From DSAD01 sp036825155 (GTDB lineage Bacteria; Desulfobacterota; Desulfomonilia; UBA1062): a stretch of DNA of 8,962 bases. Both the position numbers and the translations under genes were made by a program. Within the stretch, counting starts at the first letter, position 1. Each line of letters opens with the position of its first letter. A model generated the notes under the pieces. The model did not search any database, had not been told where the DNA came from, and saw nothing but the letters and a program-made list of their open reading frames with translations. Positions 1 through 6,767 of this stretch are shown in pieces. The stretch spans positions 1-8,962 of the forward strand of contig DAISYU010000129.1 in the NCBI GenBank assembly GCA_036825155.1, in the 5' to 3' direction.

Positions 1-42
1 CATTGACGCTTCTATAATTCGTGTGCTAGTGAGTCACTCATT

Positions 43-753
43 GTGGGACTATCCAAAGGTATAATAAAAGAAACTTTATGGCGTTCTTTGTTTATTCAGG
101 GTGCGTGGAACTTCAAAGGTATGCAGAATATCGGATTCGTGCATGCAATGCTGCCCGGTCTCAAGGAGATTCACATAGAATCCTCAGACAAAGCGGCCTG
201 CAGGTACCTGCGGTTTTTTAATACCCATCCATATATGGCCCCCACAATAATGGGTGTATTCCTCCATCTTGAAGAAAAGGGTGATGATGAGACGATCGAC
301 AAACTTCATCCATCCATCGCAGGGCCACTCGCAGCTGTCGGCGATTATTTTTTCTGGGCTACGCTGAAACCTCTTATCGCACTGCTCTTTATCTTGGCGA
401 TCATTGTTGACCAGATCTGGAGTATCGCTCTTATTCTCATCGGCTACAACACGCTTCACCTCTGGACCATGTCGTGGGGATTTATGCAGGGATATAAAAA
501 CGGCCCCACCGGGGCACTCGAACTGGGTCGTGTACTCTCTATTGACCGGGCCAGGAGAATCTCATATATCATGCCATTCCTGACGGGCATTATACTCGCT
601 TCACTTGCCGGGTGGGAAGGTATCGGGCAGGGTCTGATAGTGAGCATCCTGCTCCTTGGAATCTGTATCATCGCAGTAAGGCTAAAACTAGGAGTATTCT
701 GGATATTTTATGGAGTGTTTACACTCGCTCTAATATGGACTATTATACGATGA
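43..753 (+). CDS. PTS mannose/fructose/sorbose-family EIID membrane component
   Basis: This is one of the two integral membrane subunits (EIIC plus EIID) of a mannose-class phosphotransferase transporter, which imports a sugar while it is phosphorylated by EIIB. The N-terminus (residues 9-31) has the family pattern of a Leu/Trp/Arg stretch followed by FIQGAWNFKGMQNIGF. Residues 59-78 carry FNTHPYMAPTIMGVFLHLEE, and residues 94-105 carry GPLAAVGDYFFW, matching the conserved GPLAGIGD region of EIID. Hydrophobic segments lie near residues 107-138, 176-212 and 217-235. At 236 residues it is somewhat shorter than ManZ-type proteins (about 270-300), mainly at the N-terminus. The GTG at 43 is the only usual start codon in frame after the in-frame stop at 4-6, with only a weak AGTGAG ahead of it. 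The stop overlaps the ptsH start. EIIA/EIIB/EIIC are expected upstream, outside the window. The sugar cannot be deduced. Confidence 0.9.
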   Translation: MGLSKGIIKETLWRSLFIQGAWNFKGMQNIGFVHAMLPGLKEIHIESSDKAACRYLRFFNTHPYMAPTIMGVFLHLEEKGDDETIDKLHPSIAGPLAAVGDYFFWATLKPLIALLFILAIIVDQIWSIALILIGYNTLHLWTMSWGFMQGYKNGPTGALELGRVLSIDRARRISYIMPFLTGIILASLAGWEGIGQGLIVSILLLGICIIAVRLKLGVFWIFYGVFTLALIWTIIR

Positions 754-1016
754 AAGAAAAGAAAGTGACCATACCGAATAAACTGGGATTACATGCACGA
801 GCTGCTGCTACATTTTCTAAACAGGCATCTGAATTCTCTTCGGATATTGAAGTGATAAAAGATCATATGCATGTGAACGGAAAAAGTATCATGGAATTGC
901 TCACCCTTGCTGCGGCAAAAGGGTGTAGAATTATAATTCGGGCTGACGGTGATGATGAGGCAATGGCCATCGACACCTTAACAGCCCTGGTTAAGGGAGG
1001 GTTTGGAGAACGTTAA
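750..1016 (+). CDS. ptsH: PTS phosphocarrier protein HPr
   Basis: HPr is the small soluble carrier that receives phosphate from Enzyme I and hands it to EIIA proteins. The 88-residue product has KLGLHARAA with the phosphorylated His at exactly position 15 and Arg17, and VNGKSIMELL with Ser at exactly position 46, the residue targeted by HPr kinase/phosphorylase. This numbering supports the ATG at 750. An in-frame ATG at 735 would add five residues (MDYYT) and move His15 and Ser46 out of register. The start overlaps the EIID stop in an ATGA arrangement and the gene shares one base with ptsI, so the three PTS genes look translationally coupled. Position 18 is Ala where E. coli and Bacillus HPr have Pro. 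A retained Ser46 implies an HprK elsewhere in the genome, and so a regulatory role beyond sugar uptake; that is inference. Confidence 0.95.
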   Translation: MKEKKVTIPNKLGLHARAAATFSKQASEFSSDIEVIKDHMHVNGKSIMELLTLAAAKGCRIIIRADGDDEAMAIDTLTALVKGGFGER

Positions 1017-2785
1017 TGAATCAGCGCCAGGTTCACATCCTTCATGGCGTTCCTGCTTCTGCAGGCATAGCCATCGGTTACGCAGTACTTCTGGACACAA
1101 AAAAAATTGAGCGTTATCCCAAGATTCGCATCACTGATGCACTCGTGGAAGACGAGATCGACCGGTTCAACGATGCTGTAGAATTGTCCAGGAGACAGAT
1201 CATTGAGGCACAAAAAAAGCTTGAAGCCCAACATGTAACAAAGGAACATATCTTTATCCTGGAAACCCATCTCCTGATGCTCACCGACCCAGCCCTTATC
1301 AGCAGGGTCAAACAGCTTATCAACGAGGACTACATCAATGCGGAGTGGGCCCTGAAGATTGCCCTCCAGGAGATCGAGGAAGACTTTGACCCCATCGGGG
1401 ATGAGTATATCAAGAGCAGGGTAGCAGACACCACCTTTGTCGGCGAACGTCTGCTGCGCAATCTCATCGGAAAGAAGACGAGCGGATTCCACATGCTTGA
1501 AAACAGCATCATCGTGGCACACGACCTCTCACCGGCAGATACAGCTATGCTGAACAAAGAGAAGGTGCTCGGATTTGCCACGGATGTGGGAGGCCTCACC
1601 TCGCACACCTCCATCATTGCACATTCTCTCGAGATTCCCGCTGTTGTGGGTCTCGAAAATGCCTCCGCAACTATCAATCCCGGGGACAAGCTGATCGTGG
1701 ATGGTATCTCAGGGGTGGTGATAGTAAATCCCTCTGATTCACAGATATCTGACTATGAACACAGAGCCCGGTCATACCTCTCTATCGAGCTCAAACTCAA
1801 AGAAAAAGCAAAGCTGCCTGCAGTCACCAAAGACGGTAGATACGTCAAGGTGAAGGGTAATCTCGAGTTCAGAGAGGAAGTGAAGACGGTTTTAGACCAC
1901 GGCGCTGAAGGGATCGGCCTCTACAGGACAGAGTTCCTCTACCTCAACCGTAATGACATCCCCCGGGAAGAAGACCATTTTGAAGCTTACAAGGCTGTTG
2001 TGGAATCCGTATCTCCGTACAACACCGTGATCAGGACCCTGGATCTGGGTGGAGACAAGTTCTATTCCTCCCTCGGTGAGCTGAAAAACGAGATGAACCC
2101 TGTTATGGGGCTTCGCGCCATCAGGTTGTGTCTCAAAGAGATCCCGATTTTCAAGACTCAGCTTCGGGGAATCCTGAGGGCGAGCCATTACGGGAACACC
2201 TCCATCATGTTCCCCATGATCTCCGGGATGGAAGAGCTGCGCAGGGCAAAAGACATCCTTGAAGAGACAAAAGAGGACCTCAGAAAAGAGAGTATCCCCT
2301 TTGACGAGAATATTTCCGTTGGCATCATGGTGGAGGTCCCCTCAGCAGCGACTATTGCCGATATCCTGGCGAGCGAGGTGGATTTCTTCAGCATCGGCAC
2401 CAACGACCTGATCCAGTATGCACTGGCTATAGACAGGGGAAATGAGTATGTGAACTACCTGTATGAGCCGCTGCACCCGGCAGTACTCCGCCTGATAAAA
2501 TTCACTATCGATGCTGCGCATGATGTGGGCATCCCGGTATCCATGTGCGGCGAAATGGCCGGCAGGGAGATCTACACACCCATCTTGCTGGGCATGGGGA
2601 TCGATATCCTGTCCACGAATGCATTCGCCATATCCCATGTGAAAGAGATGGCGAGAAAGATCAATCTCGAAAAATGCACGTCCATCGTGGAACACATCTT
2701 TTCAAAAAAGACTGCTCAGGAAATATTCGACTTCATGAACAATGAAATCATGGAAAGCTCTCCAGATCTCTTCGAATTAACGTGA
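1016..2785 (+). CDS. ptsI: PTS Enzyme I (phosphoenolpyruvate-protein phosphotransferase)
   Basis: This cytoplasmic enzyme autophosphorylates from PEP and phosphorylates HPr, starting the PTS cascade. The 589-residue length is normal for the family (about 570-590). The N-terminal HPr-binding and phosphohistidine domains contain GGLTSHTSIIAHSLEIPAVV, with the active His at residue 197 (codon 1604-1606). The C-terminal PEP-binding barrel contains LYRTEFLY (Arg303), IRTLDLGGDK (Arg340), GIMVEVPSA (Glu439), GTNDLIQY (Asp463) and PVSMCGEMAG with the catalytic Cys at 511, so every key residue I looked for is present and the enzyme should be active. The ATG at 1016 overlaps the ptsH stop by one base and is preceded by GGAG at 1005-1008, a good ribosome-binding spacing. 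It has the plain HPr-linked architecture, with no GAF or EIIA fusion. Confidence 0.97.
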   Translation: MNQRQVHILHGVPASAGIAIGYAVLLDTKKIERYPKIRITDALVEDEIDRFNDAVELSRRQIIEAQKKLEAQHVTKEHIFILETHLLMLTDPALISRVKQLINEDYINAEWALKIALQEIEEDFDPIGDEYIKSRVADTTFVGERLLRNLIGKKTSGFHMLENSIIVAHDLSPADTAMLNKEKVLGFATDVGGLTSHTSIIAHSLEIPAVVGLENASATINPGDKLIVDGISGVVIVNPSDSQISDYEHRARSYLSIELKLKEKAKLPAVTKDGRYVKVKGNLEFREEVKTVLDHGAEGIGLYRTEFLYLNRNDIPREEDHFEAYKAVVESVSPYNTVIRTLDLGGDKFYSSLGELKNEMNPVMGLRAIRLCLKEIPIFKTQLRGILRASHYGNTSIMFPMISGMEELRRAKDILEETKEDLRKESIPFDENISVGIMVEVPSAATIADILASEVDFFSIGTNDLIQYALAIDRGNEYVNYLYEPLHPAVLRLIKFTIDAAHDVGIPVSMCGEMAGREIYTPILLGMGIDILSTNAFAISHVKEMARKINLEKCTSIVEHIFSKKTAQEIFDFMNNEIMESSPDLFELT

Positions 2786-2792
2786 TCCGGTT

Positions 2793-3203
2793 ATGATGAA
2801 TACAATCTGCGGCACCATTAAAGATATCCATGAAAAAGAGGTACAGATCAGCATAGAAAGGAAGGCAGCGTGTCAGGGCTGTGAGGCACAAAAGATCTGT
2901 CACAGCCTCTCACAGCCCAACATGGACTTTCGGCTCACGAAACCGGACATGCCGGTAGCCATCGGCGATCAGGTAGTGATCGCCCTGGAGAGCACATCCT
3001 TTCTCAAGGCTTGCACCTATGCATTCCTTGTCCCTCTGTGTGCAATTCTCCTTGCGCTCTTTATCACACACTTTCTCGATATGAATACCACCGTCCAGGC
3101 CGTGACGGCATTCTTCGCCTTTTGTGCGAGCCTCATCCTGGTTCGCAAACTTGGCAAACGGATAGACAATCCCCGAATAATAGAGGTCATCCATGAAGAG
3201 TGA
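2793..3203 (+). CDS. RseC/MucC-like membrane protein (SoxR-reducing/sigma-E regulator family)
   Basis: The 136-residue product follows the RseC/MucC layout. A short N-terminal cytoplasmic part carries a Cys cluster (C27-x2-C30-x5-C36, plus C6), a beta-rich stretch ends in IGDQVVIALE, and two membrane helices follow at about residues 72-95 and 100-117 with a basic tail. In Proteobacteria, RseC modulates the sigma-E envelope stress pathway or takes part in the Rsx system that reduces SoxR; homologues are often found beside Rnf genes. Neither rpoE/rseA nor rnf/rsx genes are present here, so the specific role is unknown and only family membership is claimed. It lies seven bases after ptsI and overlaps smpB by 11 bases, placing it inside the operon. 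Two adjacent ATG codons (2793 and 2796) could each serve as start; the ribosome-binding site is weak. Confidence 0.8.
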   Translation: MMNTICGTIKDIHEKEVQISIERKAACQGCEAQKICHSLSQPNMDFRLTKPDMPVAIGDQVVIALESTSFLKACTYAFLVPLCAILLALFITHFLDMNTTVQAVTAFFAFCASLILVRKLGKRIDNPRIIEVIHEE

Positions 3204-3660
3204 GGTAAAGAAGATGCTTTGCCTCAACAAGAAAGCACGGCATTCCTACGAAATCCTGGAGACTATCGAAGCTGGCATTATGCTCGGCGGTCCTGAGGTC
3301 AAATCGCTGAGAAACGGCGGCGGCAATATCAAGGACAGTTATGTCCTGATAAAAAACTTCGAGACATACATCTACAATTTCCACATTTCCCCGTATGTGC
3401 AGGCCAATATCTTCAATTATGAACCACGGCGACCAAGAAAGCTCCTGCTCCATAAAAGAGAAATCCTGAGGCTTTCCGGCAAGGTGAAAGAAAAGGGATT
3501 GACCCTGATCCCCCTGAGCATCTACCTCAAGGGCAATCTTATCAAGGTTGAAGTGGGGCTCGCCAAAGGCAAACAGGTTCACAACAAAAAGGAAGCCATA
3601 AAGGAGCGGGATGTAAAGCGGGAAATAGCGCGAGAGGTAAAATCATGGAAACAAAGATAA
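3193..3660 (+). CDS. smpB: SsrA-binding protein SmpB
   Basis: SmpB binds tmRNA and delivers it to stalled ribosomes in trans-translation, so that unfinished proteins are tagged and released. The 155-residue product has the conserved opening NKKARHSYEILETIEAGIML, followed by GPEVKSLRNGGGNIKDSYV (RNA-binding barrel), FHISPY, and the basic tail AKGKQVHNKKEAIKERD then VKREIARE, which becomes helical in the decoding centre. An ATG at 3193 gives the normal N-terminal extension before NKKARH and has AGAGGT about six bases upstream. An ATG at 3214 also has GAGG upstream (3202-3205) but would leave almost no N-terminus. The gene overlaps the RseC-like gene by 11 bases and tldD by 16 bases. No tmRNA gene (ssrA) is seen in this window. 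Confidence 0.96.
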   Translation: MKSEVKKMLCLNKKARHSYEILETIEAGIMLGGPEVKSLRNGGGNIKDSYVLIKNFETYIYNFHISPYVQANIFNYEPRRPRKLLLHKREILRLSGKVKEKGLTLIPLSIYLKGNLIKVEVGLAKGKQVHNKKEAIKERDVKREIAREVKSWKQR

Positions 3661-5033
3661 AGGATATCAACTTCGAAAGGCTGCTCAAGAAGGCACTCCT
3701 TCATGGAGGTGATTTCTCAGAGCTCTATATCGAGCAGAAAAAGGGAACCTCTATTGTCTCCGAGGCCAGAAAGATAGAAAAGTTTATCAGTTCCGAAGAG
3801 TTTGGTGTGGGGCTGCGGGTTGTCCTGGGCGACAGATCAGCCTATGCATATACAAATGACCTCGCAACCCTGGATGAACTCGCATCGAGTGTTGCTTCTG
3901 CGATCAAATCAGGACAGTTCACCTGGGATATATCGCTTGATAAAAGACCTTCTCGCTCGGTTGTTCTCTCCAGAATAAACCCTGCTCTGGTGGATTCCGC
4001 CAAAAAGATCGAGATGGTCATCAATGCTGAAAATACTGCCTGGGCGCAGGACAAATCCGTCGTCCAGGTGAAAGTCATGTACGGGGACGCCTGCAGACAC
4101 GTCCTGGTGGCGAATTCAAGAGGATTCATCGCTGAAGATGTACGCGACTCCATCATCTTCGTGGTACAGGGCGTGGTGGCAAAAGATTCACGTATGGAGA
4201 CTGGATATGAACCAATCGGGGGGGCACGTGGATTCGAACTCCTGGAGGAAATCCCGCCTGAAGAGATAGCGGTGAGGGCCCTGAGAAGAGCCTTGATGAC
4301 GCTGAACGCACGAAAGGCGCCTGCCGGGACCATGCCGGTTGTCCTTTCGAGCGAATCCGGCGGCACTATGGTGCATGAGGCCATAGGTCACGGACTCGAA
4401 GCAGACCTGGCAGGTGAAGGCCTCTCGGTCTATTCCGGACAAATCGGCAAACAGGTTGCCTCTACAGCAATCACCGTCATCGATGACGGAACCATAGACG
4501 GCCTGCGGGGAAGCATGGGATATGATGATGAAGGCAGCCCGGCAATGAAGACCGTTCTTGTGGACAAGGGGATCCTGAAGGCATATATGACCGATCTCAT
4601 AACTGCTGCCAAGTTCGATCTGCCACTGTCTGGGAACGGCAGGAGAGAATCATACCGCAGCCGCCCCATACCCCGCATGACAAATACCATGATACAGCCT
4701 GGCACAATGGCCCCTGACGAGATCATTGCCAAAGTGGACAAAGGCATATTTGTAAAAAAGATGGGCGGAGGCCAGGTGAATACGGTCAACGGTGATTTTG
4801 TCTTCGGTATTTCCGAGGGATATCTCATCGAAAAAGGCCAGGTAGGGGAACCCATCCGGGGGGCAACCCTGATTGGCAACGGACCGAAAATCCTCAAATC
4901 CATTGATCTGGTGGGAAATGATCTCGGCTACGGAATCGGTACCTGCGGAAAGGACGGGCAGGGCGCTCCTGTTGCAGATGCACAGCCTACCCTGCTCATA
5001 CCCGAGATCACCATCGGCGGAGAAATCCAATAA
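3645..5033 (+). CDS. tldD: TldD family metalloprotease
   Basis: TldD is the catalytic half of the TldD/TldE (PmbA) peptidase, which in E. coli trims the microcin B17 leader and degrades the antitoxin CcdA after unfolding. The 462-residue product contains the zinc motif HEAIGH at residues 244-249 within SGGTMVHEAIGHGLEAD. The third ligand region, GIGTCGKDGQGAPV, has Cys434, matching the His-His-Cys set of E. coli TldD (His262, His266, Cys454). Other conserved blocks are NGRRESYRSRPIPRMTNT (331-348) and GGGQVNTVNGDFVFGISEGY (374-393). The start at 3645 has GAGAGGT just upstream and lies inside the end of smpB. TldE/PmbA is not adjacent, so this subunit must either find its partner elsewhere or act alone. 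Physiological substrates cannot be inferred from the sequence. Confidence 0.95.
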   Translation: METKIKDINFERLLKKALLHGGDFSELYIEQKKGTSIVSEARKIEKFISSEEFGVGLRVVLGDRSAYAYTNDLATLDELASSVASAIKSGQFTWDISLDKRPSRSVVLSRINPALVDSAKKIEMVINAENTAWAQDKSVVQVKVMYGDACRHVLVANSRGFIAEDVRDSIIFVVQGVVAKDSRMETGYEPIGGARGFELLEEIPPEEIAVRALRRALMTLNARKAPAGTMPVVLSSESGGTMVHEAIGHGLEADLAGEGLSVYSGQIGKQVASTAITVIDDGTIDGLRGSMGYDDEGSPAMKTVLVDKGILKAYMTDLITAAKFDLPLSGNGRRESYRSRPIPRMTNTMIQPGTMAPDEIIAKVDKGIFVKKMGGGQVNTVNGDFVFGISEGYLIEKGQVGEPIRGATLIGNGPKILKSIDLVGNDLGYGIGTCGKDGQGAPVADAQPTLLIPEITIGGEIQ

Positions 5034-5039
5034 ACCTCA

Positions 5040-5074
5040 GGTACAGGGTTTAAGGTATGAGGTATAAGGTTGGT
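5040..5074. repeat. Degenerate heptanucleotide tandem repeat, copy 1
   Basis: Beginning six bases after the tldD stop, the sequence falls into 7-base units starting with GG: 5040-5046, 5047-5053, 5054-5060 and 5061-5067, then a weaker unit at 5068-5074. Units are variants of GGTATRA (GGTATGA and GGTATAA are exact versions). A second run of the same units follows sppA in the same orientation. No protein reading frame explains the 7-base period. The rest of the gap to sppA (5075-5215) shows no clear promoter, terminator or RNA gene. Confidence 0.75.
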
Positions 5075-5200
5075 GTTGCAGATCACAGAATGGAGCATGA
5101 TTGACTGAATGACTCAGAACCGGGTATGTCTGACTTTGTGTCGATACTCTTCCATTACGGATTTTCCGGATTAAATAGCAAATAGTTACCGGAGCGAAAA

Positions 5201-5206
5201 AGGAGG
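5201..5206 (+). promoter_or_regulatory. Strong ribosome-binding site of sppA
   Basis: AGGAGG lies nine bases before the ATG at 5216. It is a complete Shine-Dalgarno match and the strongest in the window, fixing the sppA start. Confidence 0.8.
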
Positions 5207-5215
5207 GACAATTCC

Positions 5216-6094
5216 ATGAACAACTACATAAAACCATGGCTGCTCACAGTTATAGCGGTACTGGTTTGTCAGGGATGCGCATTTATATCTGTCGATCTGG
5301 CAAACCTCATGCAGTTTCAGCCCTTTGAAGAGAGGGTTATCGAAACCGGCACCAAAGATAAGGTCCTGGTGGTGGAGATCCTGGGGGTAATCAGGACAAC
5401 AGCCGGCAGGGAAACCTTCACCCCGAAACAGGGCACCCTGGAGCGGCTCGACTCAGTCCTGGAAAAGGCGGAAAAGGACAAGAACATCAAAGGGATCATC
5501 CTCAAGATCGACTCGCCCGGCGGCGGGTATACCGCATCAGACCTCGTATTCAGGAAGGTAACCGCTTTCAAGGAAAAACAGGGCATTCCTGTCGTCGCCT
5601 GTATCACCAATCAAGGCACCTCAGGAGCATATATGGTGGCCCTGGCTGCCGACCATATCATTGCTCTGCCGTCTTCCGTTGTGGGCAATGTCGGTGTCAT
5701 CCTACCCTCCATCAGCCTGGAAGGGCTCATGGATAAACTGGGTATCGACAATCAGACCATAACATCGGGAAAATTCAAGGACACGGGCAATCCTCTGCGT
5801 GACATGACCGATGAGGACAAGGAGATCCTCTCTGATATCGTCACGGAATTCTATGACAACTTTATCGAGCGGGTGAAACAGACACGGCCGGTGAGCGAGG
5901 AAGATCTTGCCGTTATCGGCGATGGCAGGGTGTTAACGTCCACTATGGGCATGAAATACCATCTCATAGATGAGGTTGGGTATTACGAAGAAGCCCTGAC
6001 AAAGACGGAGAAACTTGCCGAGATTGACAATCCCACCGTTATTATGTACCGGAGACAGGGTGAAAACATCGGCGGTTTCTATTCATGGCCATAA
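5216..6094 (+). CDS. sppA: Signal peptide peptidase SppA, short S49 type
   Basis: SppA is a membrane-bound serine protease that degrades signal peptides left behind after secretion. At 292 residues it is the short, single-domain bacterial form (Bacillus type), not the double-length E. coli protease IV. Conserved blocks are ILKIDSPGGG (95-104), TNQGTSGAYMVALAADHI (131-148) with the likely nucleophile Ser136, GNVGVI (158-163), and SGKFKDTGNPLRDMT (184-198) with the likely general base Lys188. The 52-residue Ser-Lys spacing equals that of B. subtilis SppA (Ser147/Lys199). The N-terminus has a positively charged start, a hydrophobic stretch (about 8-17), then VCQGC with Cys21, which resembles a lipoprotein signal but has Cys at the -3 position. 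It may be a lipoprotein or be held by an uncleaved N-terminal helix. The 182-base gap upstream suggests it has its own promoter, which I could not locate. Confidence 0.93.
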   Translation: MNNYIKPWLLTVIAVLVCQGCAFISVDLANLMQFQPFEERVIETGTKDKVLVVEILGVIRTTAGRETFTPKQGTLERLDSVLEKAEKDKNIKGIILKIDSPGGGYTASDLVFRKVTAFKEKQGIPVVACITNQGTSGAYMVALAADHIIALPSSVVGNVGVILPSISLEGLMDKLGIDNQTITSGKFKDTGNPLRDMTDEDKEILSDIVTEFYDNFIERVKQTRPVSEEDLAVIGDGRVLTSTMGMKYHLIDEVGYYEEALTKTEKLAEIDNPTVIMYRRQGENIGGFYSWP

Positions 6095-6097
6095 TAA

Positions 6098-6132
6098 GAT
6101 ACGGGGTATGAGGTTCAAGGTACAAGGTATAA
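6098..6132. repeat. Degenerate heptanucleotide tandem repeat, copy 2
   Basis: Three bases after the sppA stop, 7-base units related to GGTATRA run at 6098-6104 (degenerate), 6105-6111, 6112-6118, 6119-6125 and 6126-6132. The orientation and position relative to the upstream stop codon match copy 1 at 5040-5074. GGTATGA and GGTATAA occur exactly in both copies. The remaining 67 bases before the next start hold no hairpin or promoter that I can recognise. Confidence 0.75.
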
Positions 6133-6199
6133 GTGTTAGCGGATTTCAGAATAATAAGGGGCACATTGCAGGTCAGGCAGCACGAAGGTACTGCTTCTC

Positions 6200-6706
6200 A
6201 TGAAAGACAACTCGCGTATCACCAAGATCGCACTGTTCATTGCCATTGCAGTCGCCCTGCACTGGACTGAGTCATTCATTCCACGGCCGGCCCCGTTCTT
6301 GAGATTTGGTCTGGCAAACATCATAACGCTGACCACACTGTATACCTTTGGCGGTCCATGGGCACTCTTTGTGGTGGTCTCAAGGGTCATTATCGGCTCA
6401 GCCCTTTCAGGCGGCATCTTCACCCCGACATTCTTCTTTTCCCTGAGCGGAGGGATTACCGCAGGACTCATCATGTGGTGGATGCCCAAGGGTATGTTTT
6501 CCCTCATAGGGGTAAGCGTTGCAGGAGCGCTCGGGCACATGGCTGCTCAGGTACTTCTGGCGAGTTTTATCATACAGCACTTTGCACTTATTCACATCAT
6601 CCCGCTCTTTATCCTTGTATCCATAATCACCGGCGTGATAAATGGTTATTGTACCAATATAATCCTGGATGTAATGCAGAGGCAGAAAAGATACTCGTCT
6701 GTCTGA
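6200..6706 (+). CDS. Gx-family integral membrane protein (heptaprenyl diphosphate synthase component I-like)
   Basis: The 168-residue product is almost entirely hydrophobic, with about five or six membrane helices (roughly 7-26, 35-62, 70-95, 98-125 and 130-155). The N-terminal signature ESFIPRPAPFLRFGLANIITL resembles the E-x-P...PG-x-K-x-GLANI motif of the Gx transporter family, which is also annotated as heptaprenyl diphosphate synthase component I. Members resemble the substrate-binding S components of ECF-type transporters. The prenyl synthase label comes from an early Bacillus-linked assignment, and a transport role is often considered more likely. The family is often found near ApbE and NusG-domain-II proteins, but neither is visible here. 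The ATG at 6200 follows a modest GAAGGT at 6184-6189. The substrate is unknown. Confidence 0.75.
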   Translation: MKDNSRITKIALFIAIAVALHWTESFIPRPAPFLRFGLANIITLTTLYTFGGPWALFVVVSRVIIGSALSGGIFTPTFFFSLSGGITAGLIMWWMPKGMFSLIGVSVAGALGHMAAQVLLASFIIQHFALIHIIPLFILVSIITGVINGYCTNIILDVMQRQKRYSSV

Positions 6707-6754
6707 AAGATTTTGAGAATACCGTTCCTGTTTTGATACGTTTTGTTCAGTGAT

Positions 6755-6760
6755 AGAGGG
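6755..6760 (+). promoter_or_regulatory. Ribosome-binding site deciding the CheD-HDOD start
   Basis: AGAGGG sits seven bases before the ATG at 6768. An in-frame GTG at 6750 would add six residues (MIEGNV) but would place this Shine-Dalgarno inside the coding region, so 6768 is preferred. Confidence 0.65.
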
Positions 6761-6767
6761 AAATGTA

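Noticed and set aside
28..38. Odd-centred palindrome AGTGAGTCACT before the EIID start.
   Set aside because: Short, with no spacing or partner site to support an operator, and probably inside or next to an upstream coding end.
2..64. Open frame from the window start that could be the end of an upstream PTS gene (EIIC).
   Set aside because: Stops occur in the other two frames at 4-6 and 15-17, so the true end of the upstream gene cannot be chosen. The roughly 20 residues in the open frame are too few to recognise.
3842..4384. Long 180-codon - strand frame opposite tldD.
   Set aside because: The composition is Ser/Thr/Arg-rich shadow sequence, and the + strand frame carries the complete TldD motifs.
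5101..5130. Possible sigma-70 promoter for sppA: TTGACT followed 18 bases later by TATGTC.
   Set aside because: The -35 element is good but the -10 matches only half of TATAAT, and the region contains several similar TGACT words by chance.
5158..5168. Small inverted repeat CGGATTTTCCG upstream of sppA.
   Set aside because: The stem is only four pairs with no T-tract, so it is neither a convincing terminator nor an operator.
6358..6753. 131-codon + strand frame overlapping the Gx-family gene.
   Set aside because: Its His/Arg/Cys-rich composition is typical of an out-of-frame reading of a membrane-protein gene; the other frame has membrane helices and the GLANI signature.
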